Shown piece after piece: positions 1 to 8,237 of a stretch of 16,499 nucleotides of DNA (the first letter of the stretch is position 1; every line of letters begins with the position of its first letter). The DNA is from Spirochaetia bacterium. GTDB taxonomy: Bacteria; Spirochaetota; Spirochaetia; Treponematales; Breznakiellaceae. The position numbers were made by a program, and so were the translations under genes. Location: contig BOBG01000042.1 of NCBI GenBank assembly GCA_026002265.1, positions 1-16,499 of the forward strand, given 5' to 3'. The notes beneath the pieces were generated by a model. It did no database searches and was not told where the DNA came from. It was given only the letters and a program-made list of their open reading frames with translations.

Positions 1-1
1 T

Positions 2-667
2 TTAAAGGTTCCGGGGCGAGATGCTTCCGGAATCATGCAGGCGCTCGACTTTCTTTCTCTCCAAAACCGTTCCGTGGCTGGCGAGACCACCGGAGATTCC
101 GGCACAGCGTACGGGAAACGGGTCGTTGTCATTGGCGGCGGGGATACTGGCTCGGATTGTGTCGGCACAGCGAACCGGCAGGGTGCAGCGCGGGTGACGC
201 AGGTGGAAGTTCTGCCGATGCCGCCGCTCCACCGTCCACCGGAAGAACCCTGGCCCCTGTGGCCCAAAGTACTGAAAACATCTTCCTCCCATCAAGAAGG
301 CGGAGATAGACTCTGGTCAACCGGCACCAAACAATTCATTACCCGGCATGATCATGTTGATGCGATTCATGCGTGCAGAGTCGAGTGGTCAACCGGAAAA
401 ATGACCGAAGTCCCCGGATCTGATTTTGAAATCGGCGCGGATCTTGTGCTGTTGGCAATGGGCTTCAGCCATGTTGTTCAGGACGGTGTAATTGCGGATC
501 TGGGAATCGTGACAGATGAGCGCGGAAATGTCCGGACCCGGGGATCATTTCATACATCAAATCCGAAAGTCTGGGCTGCCGGCGATTCACGGCGCGGTGC
601 AAGTCTCGTGGTACACGCAATTTCCGAGGGAAAAACCGCGGCAGAAGCGATCATAAAAACATTCTAA
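2..667 (+). CDS. gltD: Glutamate synthase small subunit-type oxidoreductase, C-terminal part
   Basis: The gene is cut by the left edge of the window; the frame is open from base 2, and the Met at 35 is internal. It encodes the C-terminal half of a GltD-type FAD/NADPH protein, which normally passes electrons from NADPH to the large GOGAT subunit for glutamate synthesis. The fragment opens with a GRDASGIMQALDFL-like stretch typical of GltD just before the second nucleotide-binding domain. Next comes the dinucleotide-binding loop VVIGGGDTGSDC (about residues 42-53 of the visible part). Near the end is the FAD-binding AAGDSRRGASLVVHAISEG motif. It ends with TAA. The large subunit is not in the window. 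Related small-subunit-like proteins serve other oxidoreductases, so the GOGAT role is likely but not proven. Confidence 0.88.
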   Translation, partial: LKVPGRDASGIMQALDFLSLQNRSVAGETTGDSGTAYGKRVVVIGGGDTGSDCVGTANRQGAARVTQVEVLPMPPLHRPPEEPWPLWPKVLKTSSSHQEGGDRLWSTGTKQFITRHDHVDAIHACRVEWSTGKMTEVPGSDFEIGADLVLLAMGFSHVVQDGVIADLGIVTDERGNVRTRGSFHTSNPKVWAAGDSRRGASLVVHAISEGKTAAEAIIKTF

Positions 668-677
668 AAAGGGAATT

Positions 678-749
678 ATGCCGGAAATATTTGATTACAA
701 AAAACTGAAGACAATATTGCGGATTCCGGTATCAAGGGTCACCGTATGA
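678..749 (+). CDS. 23-codon mini-ORF between gltD and livF
   Basis: An ATG 10 bases after the gltD stop, preceded by AAAAAGGGA, opens a 23-residue frame (MPEIFDYKKLKTIL...). Its stop TGA overlaps the livF start as ATGA (746-749). This arrangement is typical of translational coupling, so it may be a leader peptide or the stump of a gene lost by deletion. The peptide is basic, without a signal peptide or a membrane segment. I do not recognise it. livF also has its own Shine-Dalgarno-like AAGGG at about 733-737, so coupling is not required. Chance is a real alternative for an ORF this short. Confidence 0.3.
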   Translation: MPEIFDYKKLKTILRIPVSRVTV

Positions 750-1462
750 ATCCACTGTTGACTGTTGAAAATCTAACGGTTCATTATGGGGCAATTCAGG
801 CGCTCCGGGGCATTTCTTTTTCTGTTAATCAGGGAGAAATCATTACATTGATTGGCTCTAACGGTGCTGGAAAAACAACGACTCTCCATGCCATTTCTCA
901 TATTATAGAAAAAACATCCGGAACGATTATGTTTAATGGCGCGAATATTTCCGCATTGGTACCGGATAAAATCGTGGGTGCCGGTCTGGTGCAGGTGCCG
1001 GAAGGCCGGCGGATTTTTGCAAACCTTAGGGTGCATGATAATTTGGAAATGGGCGCCTATCTCCGGAAGGATCATGCCGGGATCAAACAGGATATAGAGA
1101 TGGTGTACAATATTTTCCCCCGGCTTAGGGAACGATTCCATCAACTGTCTGGTACCCTATCAGGTGGTGAGCAGCAAATGCTGGCGATGGGGCGGGCATT
1201 GATGTCTCAGCCGAAACTACTCCTCATGGACGAGCCTTCTATGGGACTCTCTCCAATTTTGGTTGACGAAATTTTCGGCATCATTCGGCGGATCAACGAC
1301 GCTGGGACGACCATTCTATTGGTTGAACAGAATGCGTACCGGGCGCTTGGTATAGCGGGCCGCGCCTACATTCTGGAAACTGGAGAGATTGTACAATCTG
1401 GATCCGCTGTAGATTTACTCCGCGATGACCGTGTGAAAAATGCCTACCTAGGAACAAGTTAA
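746..1462 (+). CDS. livF: Branched-chain amino acid ABC transporter ATP-binding protein (LivF type)
   Basis: A 238-residue ABC ATPase. The Walker A loop GSNGAGKTT is at residues 37-45, the signature LSGGEQQ at 138-144, and Walker B LLLMDEP at 158-164. VEQNA follows in place of the usual switch His, which is characteristic of the LivF branch. Length matches LivF. LivF normally works on the cytoplasmic face as a heterodimer with LivG, powering uptake through LivH/LivM with binding protein LivK. None of these partners lies within the visible upstream 745 bp or downstream, where the next gene is convergent. It is therefore either an orphan or the last gene of a rearranged operon. It overlaps the preceding mini-ORF by ATGA. 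The substrate could also be amides or urea, since UrtE is closely related. Confidence 0.9.
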   Translation: MNPLLTVENLTVHYGAIQALRGISFSVNQGEIITLIGSNGAGKTTTLHAISHIIEKTSGTIMFNGANISALVPDKIVGAGLVQVPEGRRIFANLRVHDNLEMGAYLRKDHAGIKQDIEMVYNIFPRLRERFHQLSGTLSGGEQQMLAMGRALMSQPKLLLMDEPSMGLSPILVDEIFGIIRRINDAGTTILLVEQNAYRALGIAGRAYILETGEIVQSGSAVDLLRDDRVKNAYLGTS

Positions 1463-1546
1463 GCAATTTTTGGCTGCTACTTTTGATTCCGAACAAGCTC
1501 TATAGCCTCTTTAGCCTTCAGCAGATTTAGGAGACAGTAGCTGATT

Positions 1547-2134
1547 TTAAGTAGAAAGCCATAAAGCAGGACGGACACCGCCGCGGATATTGTCGATACG
1601 GCTGCCCCGGACGCTGACAAGTCCGCTCGACTCGGTGCTGGCAGCGTGAACACGGATGCCCGGCGACCGCAACCACCAGCAATGATTAGAAGTTCCATAG
1701 CTTGCTATTCTGTCGTTGTCGTATTCGTTAGAAAAATAATAACCATTGCTGTCAACACTATATGTACCATTACGATACTTTTTTCGTCTTTTGTTCTGAT
1801 AATCTCCGCTGTTGCCGAAATATCTGTCAGCCTCTTCTAAGCTTAAAAGGAAGATCTTATCAGTAGTTTCTTTACCGCCGTCCGTTCCATACCATTGATT
1901 GGGCAGATTGTGGTTATTTACTGCTACAATTCGGCTTTGCTGTTCCGCAGTAAATCTCCTGTAAAACTCGCTGTTAAGGTACTTCCATAAATCAGACTCC
2001 GCCCATGTTATACATTCATACATATTATGATAGGCATGCTTTTCAACTATATCTACTGTGATTATAAGGATATTGTTGCCCTGTACATCAAGTATGCGCC
2101 AATCGTATTCGCCGAAGTGTATAATTTGTATCAT
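1547..2134 (-). CDS. DUF6273-domain protein (lectin-like fold)
   Basis: A 195-residue protein that is a single DUF6273-type domain. It runs from FGEYDWRILD near the N-terminus, through CITWAESDLWKYLNSEF and the middle FLLSLEEADRYF, to NHCWWLRSPG and the terminal GGVRPALWL. The WWLRSP...GVRPALW frame is shared with C-type-lectin/formylglycine-enzyme-like folds. There is no signal peptide or membrane segment. I chose the start at 2134 because AAGAGGAATC lies just upstream of it; an in-frame ATG at 2188 lies upstream of a plausible -10 box (2162-2167) and has no ribosome-binding site. Codons for the last 45 or so residues are strikingly GC-rich while the first 150 residues are AT-rich. Function is unknown. 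It is convergent with livF. Confidence 0.8.
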   Translation of the reverse strand: MIQIIHFGEYDWRILDVQGNNILIITVDIVEKHAYHNMYECITWAESDLWKYLNSEFYRRFTAEQQSRIVAVNNHNLPNQWYGTDGGKETTDKIFLLSLEEADRYFGNSGDYQNKRRKKYRNGTYSVDSNGYYFSNEYDNDRIASYGTSNHCWWLRSPGIRVHAASTESSGLVSVRGSRIDNIRGGVRPALWLST

Positions 2135-2161
2135 GATTCCTCTTTTTCTTTCATTTGTTTC

Positions 2162-2167
2162 AGTATA
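2162..2167 (-). promoter_or_regulatory. Candidate -10 box for the DUF6273 gene
   Basis: On the minus strand the sequence reads TATACT, one mismatch from TATAAT, about 28 bases upstream of the preferred DUF6273 start. No good -35 box stands at the right distance. That position is instead occupied by the GATC-rich repeats at 2179-2255, so activation or repression through those repeats is possible. This rests on motif matching only. Confidence 0.35.
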
Positions 2168-2178
2168 GACTCTGAAAA

Positions 2179-2255
2179 GATCACTCATAGTGATCGCTAG
2201 TAGTCACTGACAGTGATCACTGGGGATCACTGCCTGTGATCTACGGGGATCACTG
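2179..2255. repeat. Cluster of GATC / GATCACTG repeats
   Basis: Six GATC sites occur at 2179, 2192, 2215, 2225, 2238 and 2248. The word GATCACTG is repeated at 2215, 2225 and 2248, with near copies around it. The sequence CAGTGATCACTG (2211-2222) is a perfect 12-bp palindrome. The cluster fills the stretch between the DUF6273 gene and the PHP gene, immediately upstream of the candidate DUF6273 promoter. It could be an operator array, a methylation-sensitive switch or a degenerate intergenic repeat. I see no coding signal in it. Confidence 0.7.
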
Positions 2256-2293
2256 CCAGGTATCACTAGGAAGACCTCACTGGTATCTGTAGC

Positions 2294-2338
2294 AGGAATG
2301 AAGAATGAGTGACAGCATTAACTCTTTTTCTCATTCCT
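2294..2338. repeat. Inverted repeat AGGAATGA...TCATTCCT
   Basis: The arms are AGGAATGA (2294-2301) and TCATTCCT (2331-2338), with an overlapping alternative pairing of GAATGAG (2303-2309) and CTCATTC (2330-2336). It lies just downstream of the PHP gene in the direction of transcription, so it could end or stabilise that transcript. However, no T-run follows on the minus strand, so it is not a standard intrinsic terminator. Confidence 0.4.
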
Positions 2339-2350
2339 CACTCCTTTTCT

Positions 2351-3682
2351 CTATTTTTTTGTATTTCCAACTATTTTCAGAGCGGAATCTTCTGGATGGT
2401 ACCAATCAAGGGATCTGCCGTACTGAGCGTAGAGAGAGAGACGTTCCTGCAACGGCAATGATACAAAGGGATTAGTATCAGCAAAGAGCGCATAGTCTGC
2501 GGAAATAGATGCAAGCCGCTCATGGGCAATGAGGGCCCATGTTGTATCGACAAGGTGACGGAATTCAGGCAGCACAACTTCCTTACATGTAAAAGACTGG
2601 CGTGAACTGTTGATGTCTACACCGGATATTTCCATAAAACCGTAGTCTCTGCACAGCTTTTGTACACGCTGGAGCTGTTCACGCGTATTCCGGGGCGGCA
2701 TATACGTTATTGCCTTGTAACCAAGCGAGGAAAGTTCTACACACAGCTCGTCAAGATACTCGTCCTCAAACTTTTCGGCCTTTTTATCCCCGGTGGGGGA
2801 ATCACCTACATCGCCCAGATACGCATAAGCTGGAATCGCCCCGATGGAGTTGGCAAAATGCACCACATCTTGAGCCGGAATACATTCATTCTCATCTGGC
2901 TGGATAAAAATACGGGGCAGGAATGTCGTTTTAAGTAAACCCAAAAGGTCGTAAAGATAGTGCGGATTTTCCGGATCAGAGAGTAGCGCGGTTATCTTCA
3001 CCGGTGGGTTTATACCAAGGCTCTCCGTAATACCGGCTGTAAGCGCTTCTCCTTTTTCATAGCGTATGATAATTTTATCCGCAACAGCCGCAAGCAGGTG
3101 CCGCTCGGTAATTTCACCTCCGCCGGCGTACTGGGATATTCCGGCAATGTCCGTCTTGAAATCAATAGGTTCAAAGCCAGCCGCGTACAGGATACCGTTA
3201 GCAACATTCGTCATCGCCATGGTACGCGACAGCCGGTTACGCTGGATTGGACTCAAAAAAGCTTTGACCGCTGGTATCTGGGGTTTGGGTATGCCTTGCA
3301 CCGTCATGTACGCAATACCGGCCGAGTCAGGATTGTTGATCTTCCGTTCAGCAAAGGCACCGGCAGCACAGTGTTTAAAACTCACCCGTACTTCAAAGCC
3401 GACACACCCGCCTATACCAAGGGTACTACAGGCAGCAAGCATTTCTTCAGCCGCCGCGATGGAATCATGATCAACAGAACCCGCAGCCTCGAGTCCGGAC
3501 TCACGGGCGCGGAGTGCCGCCATAGATGGGGTGTAGGGGCTGAAGCTGTATATCGTGTGGATATGGTTGTTTATTTCACCGGTTGTTGGGAGGGATTCCG
3601 TTTCAGGTGCAATGTGGGCAAGTGCGGCGAGCCGCTCCTCACCCGACACACGCGGATCATTTATAATCGCGTAGTAATCCAT
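2351..3682 (-). CDS. PHP-domain metal-dependent phosphoesterase-like protein
   Basis: A 443-residue protein with an N-terminal PHP domain. The metal-ligand motif NNHIHTIYS has His40 and His42, followed by VDHDS (Asp71-Asp73), and a GVDIN element late in the chain resembles the last PHP ligand motif. PHP proteins use two or three metal ions for phosphoester hydrolysis; the substrate here is unknown. The long middle region (about 140-330) does not match anything I recognise. I chose the start at 3682, where AGGG precedes an ATG one base after the stop of the E1 gene (TAATATG). An ATG at 3712 is in frame but would overlap E1. The 1-bp spacing implies translational coupling to E1, so a role linked to the dehydrogenase, such as thiamine or lipoyl phosphate chemistry or regulation, is possible but only inferred. 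Confidence 0.8.
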   Translation of the reverse strand: MDYYAIINDPRVSGEERLAALAHIAPETESLPTTGEINNHIHTIYSFSPYTPSMAALRARESGLEAAGSVDHDSIAAAEEMLAACSTLGIGGCVGFEVRVSFKHCAAGAFAERKINNPDSAGIAYMTVQGIPKPQIPAVKAFLSPIQRNRLSRTMAMTNVANGILYAAGFEPIDFKTDIAGISQYAGGGEITERHLLAAVADKIIIRYEKGEALTAGITESLGINPPVKITALLSDPENPHYLYDLLGLLKTTFLPRIFIQPDENECIPAQDVVHFANSIGAIPAYAYLGDVGDSPTGDKKAEKFEDEYLDELCVELSSLGYKAITYMPPRNTREQLQRVQKLCRDYGFMEISGVDINSSRQSFTCKEVVLPEFRHLVDTTWALIAHERLASISADYALFADTNPFVSLPLQERLSLYAQYGRSLDWYHPEDSALKIVGNTKK

Positions 3683-3683
3683 A

Positions 3684-6140
3684 TTAGACGCCCTGCCGAT
3701 TTCTGCGCTCAAGATCGAGCGTTGTTTGTACAGTGACCGGGGTGTAGCCCTTCAGCGGCAGCATCCGTTCATGAATCGCATCGATAATCCAATCAACCTG
3801 GGGAAAGTACAACTGCTCCATCTCAGCCGCCGGCGTGATCCAGTTCCGGCTTCCGACAACTGTAACCGGCGCATCAAGATAATCGAAGGCATAGGTTTGC
3901 ACATTGCTGGCAACGGTATGGAGGAAGGAGCCGCGCTCAGCCGAATCACTTGCCAAGAGCAGTTTACCAGTTTTTTTGACGGATTCGATGAGCTTGTCGT
4001 AATTCAGTGGGTTGATAAAACGTAGATCAATGACTTCAACCGAAAGCCCATGCTCCTTCTCAAGTTTCTTCGCCGCGTCCATAGCCTTGTAAAGTGTTGC
4101 ACCCAACGTTGCAATCGTGATGTCATTTCCCTGTTTGCGGATGGCCGGCTCTCCCTCCGGCACTTCATAATAACCTTCCGGCACACCGCCTTTTTCAAAC
4201 TCCTCAGACTTATCGTAGAGCAACTGGCTTTCAAAGAAGATCACCGGGTCAGTGCCTCTCAGGGCAAGGTTCAACATCCCCTTTGCGTCGTAAGGTGTGG
4301 CCGGGAAGTAAGATTTAAGTCCCGGAATATGCGCGGTGAATGCAGCCCAATCCTGACTGTGCTGCGCGCCGTACTTGTTGCCGACAGAAACACGCACGAC
4401 CAACGGCATTTTGAGCAAGCCGGCTGACATTGACTGCCATTTTGAGACCTGATTAAAGATTTCGTCTCCGGCACGTCCCATAAAATCGCAGTACATCAGT
4501 TCCACCACAGCACGCCCGCCTGACAGTGCGTATCCCACGCCGGATCCGACTATTGCACCTTCGGAAATCGGGCTGTTGAAGAGCCGGTTATAAGGAAGAA
4601 GTTCGGTCAACCCCCGGTACACGGCAAATGCGCCGCCCCAATCACGGTTCTCCTCGCCCCACGCTGCCATCGTTGGATCAATGCTAAACCGGTGCACCAT
4701 CGCCTCAAAAAGCGCATCGCGGTATTGGAACGCTTTGTTTTTAGATACCGGCTTACCCTCGCTATCAAAGCCATAGCGGACTTTCCCTTTCAGTTTTTTT
4801 ACCTGCTCATTTTCGGCAACCGGTTGCAGCAAGTCCGGCGTACGGTCATCGAATTTCTCAACTTTAGCGTTAGAAAACATCACCGACTCGATAAAGGCGC
4901 CGCCCACCCGGGTTGACACTGCATCGTTTGTGGCCAATTTGACGACTTCGATAAGCTTTTCAGTGATGCCGGCTTTCAGTGTATTCAGTTCGGTTTTAGT
5001 GGCGAGTCCGTTCTCAATGAGATAATTACCGTAAGCTTCAATAGAATCGGCTTCTTGCCAGAGCTTGACCTCTTCAGGCGTCCGGTAACTGGAGGCATCT
5101 GAGGGGGAATGTCCGGAAATCCGGTAGGTCAACGTATCAAGCAGAACCGGTCCCTTTCCTTCGAGCAAGAGCGCTTTCTTCCGGCTGATTGCCTCGGCAA
5201 CTGCGAGCGGATTGTAACCGTCAATTTGTTCCGCGTGCATATTTTCCGGATTAACACCCGCACCGACACGCGCCACTGTACCGTAGCCCATCGTTTCACC
5301 GGAAGTCTGCCCGCCCATTCCATAAAAATTGTTGAAGAAATTGAAGAGAATCGGAGGCGCACCGCCGGCACTTTTCGGCCACAGCGTCCGGTACTGATCC
5401 ATTGCCGCTAACATCATAGCTTCCCACACCGGACCGCAGCCCATTGATGCGTCCCCGATATTTGCAATGACGATACCAGGTTTTTTGTTAATGCGTTTGT
5501 AGAGTGCGGCACCGGTGGCAATATCAGCCGACCCCCCGACTATCGCATTATTCGGCATAGAGCCAAAGGGCGTGAAAAAGGCGTGCATAGAACCGCCCAA
5601 ACCCCGTGTAAAACCGGCTTTCCGGGCAAAGATTTCAGCCACTGTACCATACAGTATAAAGTTTTCGGCTAAATCCTTGACGCTGTTGTAGGGTGCCTTT
5701 TCAGCAATAGCAAGAGTCTCCCCGCCGAGGAATTCCGCCATAATGACCTCAAGCTGCCGCTCGTCAAGCTGCCAGATGGCCGAATAGCATTTTGCAAGGA
5801 TTTCCCCATGGCTTCGGTGACTGCCGAAGATACAGTCGTCAATACTTAGGTTGACACATTGCCCCACAGACGATGCCTCCTGCCCCATTGACAAATGTGC
5901 CGGCCCCTTGTGGTTGTACTCGATTCCCTGCCATGTCCCCTGAATCTTGAACGTATTCATCATGTTCTCGAATTCCCGGATGGTGGCCATGTCGTACCAA
6001 ATCCGTTTGAGCTTGTCCCGGCCGTAACGTTCCTGCTCTTTTTTTATGTCGCTCTGATATTGGTTCAACGGAATATCCTTGATCGTCATGATCGAAGGTT
6101 TCCGGACCTCTTTAGGATCCACTACCATTGATTTAGGCAT
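3684..6140 (-). CDS. 2-oxoacid (pyruvate-type) dehydrogenase E1, fused alpha and beta subunits
   Basis: An 818-residue thiamine-diphosphate enzyme with both E1 subunits in one chain. It would decarboxylate a 2-oxoacid and transfer the acyl group to the lipoyl arm of E2. E1alpha occupies about 40-400: FGSHRSHGE (105-113), the ThDP motif starting GDAS (229) and ending at Asn270-Asn271, and the loop [10 protein letters not shown] (339-348) equivalent to the regulated phosphorylation loop. E1beta occupies about 474-800: GEEN with Glu496/Glu497, GAQHSQ with His594, then [21 protein letters not shown]. The ThDP motif is unusual, with GDA instead of GDG and about ten extra residues (around 251-263) before NN. 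The start has a strong GGGGGAGGAG ribosome-binding site. It lies 207 bp after the Uma2 array and 1 bp before the PHP gene. Pyruvate is the likely substrate because E2 and E3 share the operon, but acetoin or branched-chain oxoacids are not excluded. Confidence 0.9.
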   Translation of the reverse strand: MPKSMVVDPKEVRKPSIMTIKDIPLNQYQSDIKKEQERYGRDKLKRIWYDMATIREFENMMNTFKIQGTWQGIEYNHKGPAHLSMGQEASSVGQCVNLSIDDCIFGSHRSHGEILAKCYSAIWQLDERQLEVIMAEFLGGETLAIAEKAPYNSVKDLAENFILYGTVAEIFARKAGFTRGLGGSMHAFFTPFGSMPNNAIVGGSADIATGAALYKRINKKPGIVIANIGDASMGCGPVWEAMMLAAMDQYRTLWPKSAGGAPPILFNFFNNFYGMGGQTSGETMGYGTVARVGAGVNPENMHAEQIDGYNPLAVAEAISRKKALLLEGKGPVLLDTLTYRISGHSPSDASSYRTPEEVKLWQEADSIEAYGNYLIENGLATKTELNTLKAGITEKLIEVVKLATNDAVSTRVGGAFIESVMFSNAKVEKFDDRTPDLLQPVAENEQVKKLKGKVRYGFDSEGKPVSKNKAFQYRDALFEAMVHRFSIDPTMAAWGEENRDWGGAFAVYRGLTELLPYNRLFNSPISEGAIVGSGVGYALSGGRAVVELMYCDFMGRAGDEIFNQVSKWQSMSAGLLKMPLVVRVSVGNKYGAQHSQDWAAFTAHIPGLKSYFPATPYDAKGMLNLALRGTDPVIFFESQLLYDKSEEFEKGGVPEGYYEVPEGEPAIRKQGNDITIATLGATLYKAMDAAKKLEKEHGLSVEVIDLRFINPLNYDKLIESVKKTGKLLLASDSAERGSFLHTVASNVQTYAFDYLDAPVTVVGSRNWITPAAEMEQLYFPQVDWIIDAIHERMLPLKGYTPVTVQTTLDLERRNRQGV

Positions 6141-6347
6141 TTTTTCTCCTCCCCCTGAAAGGGGTTATTAATGTAAAACCTTTTGTACCCCGAAGGGGTG
6201 TTCCGGTAAAACCTTTAGGCTTTCCGTTTGCTTTATTTTACGAATTTCTTTTCCCATAAAATAGTATGGTACCAAATAGTGTGCGGATTTTCTGGTACTA
6301 ATGTGGTCAGATTCAACCAGCGCTCACAGCTCGCTAGCTATATCCGG
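6141..6347 (-). other. Intergenic leader between the Uma2 array and E1
   Basis: This 207-bp stretch has no gene. It holds a short hairpin, ACCCC-GAA-GGGGT (6187-6199), a second one, CCCC-TGAAA-GGGG (6152-6164), touching the E1 ribosome-binding site, and a direct repeat GTAAAACCTTT (6173-6183 and 6206-6216) around the first hairpin. A processing site or a local regulator of E1 is possible. I found no convincing promoter. Similarity to the Uma2 repeat unit stops at about 6344. Confidence 0.5.
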
Positions 6348-6941
6348 TTATGCAGCGAACACTGCCGGCAGGCTAGTGTCCAATCCTGGCAGAATTGACA
6401 CCGGGATATTATCGGACTCATGGTACAGTGCCGGAAGATATTCGTTATGTTGTAATATATACACTTGCACCGACTTGAGAGCCGGATCCACGACCCAATA
6501 CTCCCGGACACCGGCTCGTTTATAGAGATCGAGCTTGCGGCTCATTTCTTCCGGTGTATTTCCCGGAGAGAGGATTTCGATGACAAAATCCGGCGCACCG
6601 AAACAACCACTCTCTATAATTTTGGTCCGGTCGCATATCACCGAAATATCCGGCTGCACCACGGTTGTCATGTCAAAGACATTCTTCTGGTGCCGGCGCC
6701 TTGGAAATGGCAAGATCACATCGTACGGTGCGGAAAAAACCTTACACGGTTTACCTTTAAGAAAATTATGTATTTGAGTGGATAATTCCATGCTAACTGT
6801 TTGATGAGCAGTATTCGGTGCGGCCATTGCGTAAAATTCACCGTCAATAAGTTCACAGCGTTCAAAGGCTTCCAGTTCCAATTCTAAATAATCACGGTAG
6901 GTATACTGGACTTCCTCCGGTACTCTATAGGCATCAGACAT
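6348..6941 (-). CDS. Uma2-family putative endonuclease, copy 1 (E1-proximal)
   Basis: A 197-residue protein of the Uma2 (DUF820) family, which has a PD-(D/E)XK nuclease-like fold and mostly unknown biological roles. Visible core elements are Glu35 in LIDGEFYAM, QPDISVICD with Asp98, DFVIEILSP with Glu122, and RKLDLYKRAGVREYWVVDP with Lys136. All putative catalytic positions are kept. I start at the Met after AAAGGAGGAAAAA; an upstream in-frame ATG at 6959 lies before that Shine-Dalgarno sequence. Residues 44-70 (TAHQTVSMELSTQIHNFLKG...) differ from copies 2 and 3, while most of the rest is nearly identical. Its loop carries EEMS, and it has Asn178 and Thr189 where the others have Thr and Ile. 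Confidence 0.9.
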   Translation of the reverse strand: MSDAYRVPEEVQYTYRDYLELELEAFERCELIDGEFYAMAAPNTAHQTVSMELSTQIHNFLKGKPCKVFSAPYDVILPFPRRRHQKNVFDMTTVVQPDISVICDRTKIIESGCFGAPDFVIEILSPGNTPEEMSRKLDLYKRAGVREYWVVDPALKSVQVYILQHNEYLPALYHESDNIPVSILPGLDTSLPAVFAA

Positions 6942-6977
6942 TTTTCCTCCTTTCCCCAAAAGGGATTAAACTACCGG

Positions 6978-7571
6978 TTATGCAGCGAACACTGCCGGCA
7001 GGCTAATGTCCAATCCCGGTAGAATTGACACTGGGATGGTATCAGACTCATGGTACAGTGCCGGAAGATATTCGTTATGTTGTAATATATATACTTGCAC
7101 CGACTTGAGAGCCGGATCCACGACCCAATACTCCCGGACACCGGCTCGTTTATAGAGATCGAGCTTGCGGGTCATTTCTTCCGGTGTATTTCCCGGAGAG
7201 AGGATTTCGATGACAAAATCCGGCGCACCGAAGCAGCCACTCTCTATAATTTTGGTCCGGTCGCATATCACCGAAATATCCGGCTGCACCACGGTTGTCA
7301 TGTCAAAGATATTCTTCTGGTGCCGGCGCCTTGGAAACGGCAAGATCACATCGTACGGTGCAGCACGTACTTTGCACGGTTTACCGCGGAGAAATCCACC
7401 GATTTGCAAAGATAATTCCATGCTGATCGCCTGGTGACGATCATTCGGTGCGGCCATTGCGTAGAATTCACCGTCAATAAGTTCACAGCGTTCAAAGGCT
7501 TCCAGTTCCAATTCTAAATAATCCCGGTAGGTATACTGGATTTCCTCCGGTACTCTATAAGCATCAGACAT
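6978..7571 (-). CDS. Uma2-family putative endonuclease, copy 2
   Basis: A 197-residue tandem duplicate with exactly 630 bp between its start and those of its neighbours. Fold motifs are as in copy 1: Asp98, Glu122 and Lys136 are retained. The variable segment at 44-70 reads DRHQAISMELSLQIGGFLRG and then KPCKVRAAPYD, the same as copy 3 and unlike copies 1 and 4. The lipid-like linker PEEMTRK matches copy 1 rather than copies 3 and 4, so the copies are mosaics. A 36-bp gap with AAAGGAGG precedes copy 1. Confidence 0.9.
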   Translation of the reverse strand: MSDAYRVPEEIQYTYRDYLELELEAFERCELIDGEFYAMAAPNDRHQAISMELSLQIGGFLRGKPCKVRAAPYDVILPFPRRRHQKNIFDMTTVVQPDISVICDRTKIIESGCFGAPDFVIEILSPGNTPEEMTRKLDLYKRAGVREYWVVDPALKSVQVYILQHNEYLPALYHESDTIPVSILPGLDISLPAVFAA

Positions 7572-7607
7572 TTTTCCTCCTTTCCCCAAAAGGGATTAAA
7601 CTACCGG

Positions 7608-8201
7608 TTATGCAGCGAACACTGCCGGCAGGCTAATGTCCAATCCCGGCAGAATTGACACCGGGATGGTATCAGACTCATGGTACAGTGCCGGAAGGTA
7701 TTCGTTATGTTGTAATATATATACTTGCACCGACTTGAGAGCCGGATCCACGACCCAATACTCCCGGACACCGGCTCGTTTATAGAGATCGAGCTTGCGG
7801 AGCATTTCTACCGGTGTATTTCCCGGAGAGAGGATTTCGATGATAAAATCCGGCGCACCGAAACAACCACTCTCTATAATTTTGGTCCGGTCGCATATCA
7901 CCGAAATATCCGGCTGCACCACGGTTGTCATGTCAAAGATATTCTTCTGGTGCCGGCGCCTTGGAAACGGCAAGATCACATCGTACGGTGCAGCACGTAC
8001 TTTACACGGCTTACCGCGGAGAAATCCACCGATTTGCAAAGATAATTCCATGCTGATCGCCTGGTGACGATCATTCGGTGCGGCCATTGCGTAAAATTCA
8101 CCGTCAATAAGTTCACAGCGTTCAAAGGCTTCCAGTTCCAATTCTAAATAATCCCGGTAGGTATACTGGACTTCCTCCGGTACTCTATAAGCATCAGACA
8201 T
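7608..8201 (-). CDS. Uma2-family putative endonuclease, copy 3
   Basis: A 197-residue tandem duplicate. Its variable segment (44-70) is identical in protein to copy 2, but its DFIIEILSPGNTPVEMLRK stretch matches copy 4. The putative catalytic residues are intact and it has its own AAAGGAGG ribosome-binding site. It is separated from copy 2 by the same 36-bp spacer, which is part of the repeat unit. Confidence 0.9.
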   Translation of the reverse strand: MSDAYRVPEEVQYTYRDYLELELEAFERCELIDGEFYAMAAPNDRHQAISMELSLQIGGFLRGKPCKVRAAPYDVILPFPRRRHQKNIFDMTTVVQPDISVICDRTKIIESGCFGAPDFIIEILSPGNTPVEMLRKLDLYKRAGVREYWVVDPALKSVQVYILQHNEYLPALYHESDTIPVSILPGLDISLPAVFAA

Positions 8202-8237
8202 TTTTCCTCCTTTCCCCAAAAGGGATTAAACTACCGG

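Noticed and set aside
1477..1698. Minus-strand frame ending in LLNLLKAKEAIELVRNQK
   Set aside because: The tail looks protein-like, but most of it overlaps the DUF6273 gene in another frame and no start signal is present. It could be a remnant, but I cannot show it.
2135..2188. Longer start for the DUF6273 protein (18 extra residues)
   Set aside because: There is no ribosome-binding site, and it lies upstream of the candidate -10 box; the start at 2134 has a good one.
3098..3736. Plus-strand open frame of 212 codons
   Set aside because: It is antisense to the PHP gene, whose PHP metal motifs are unmistakable; there is no start signal.
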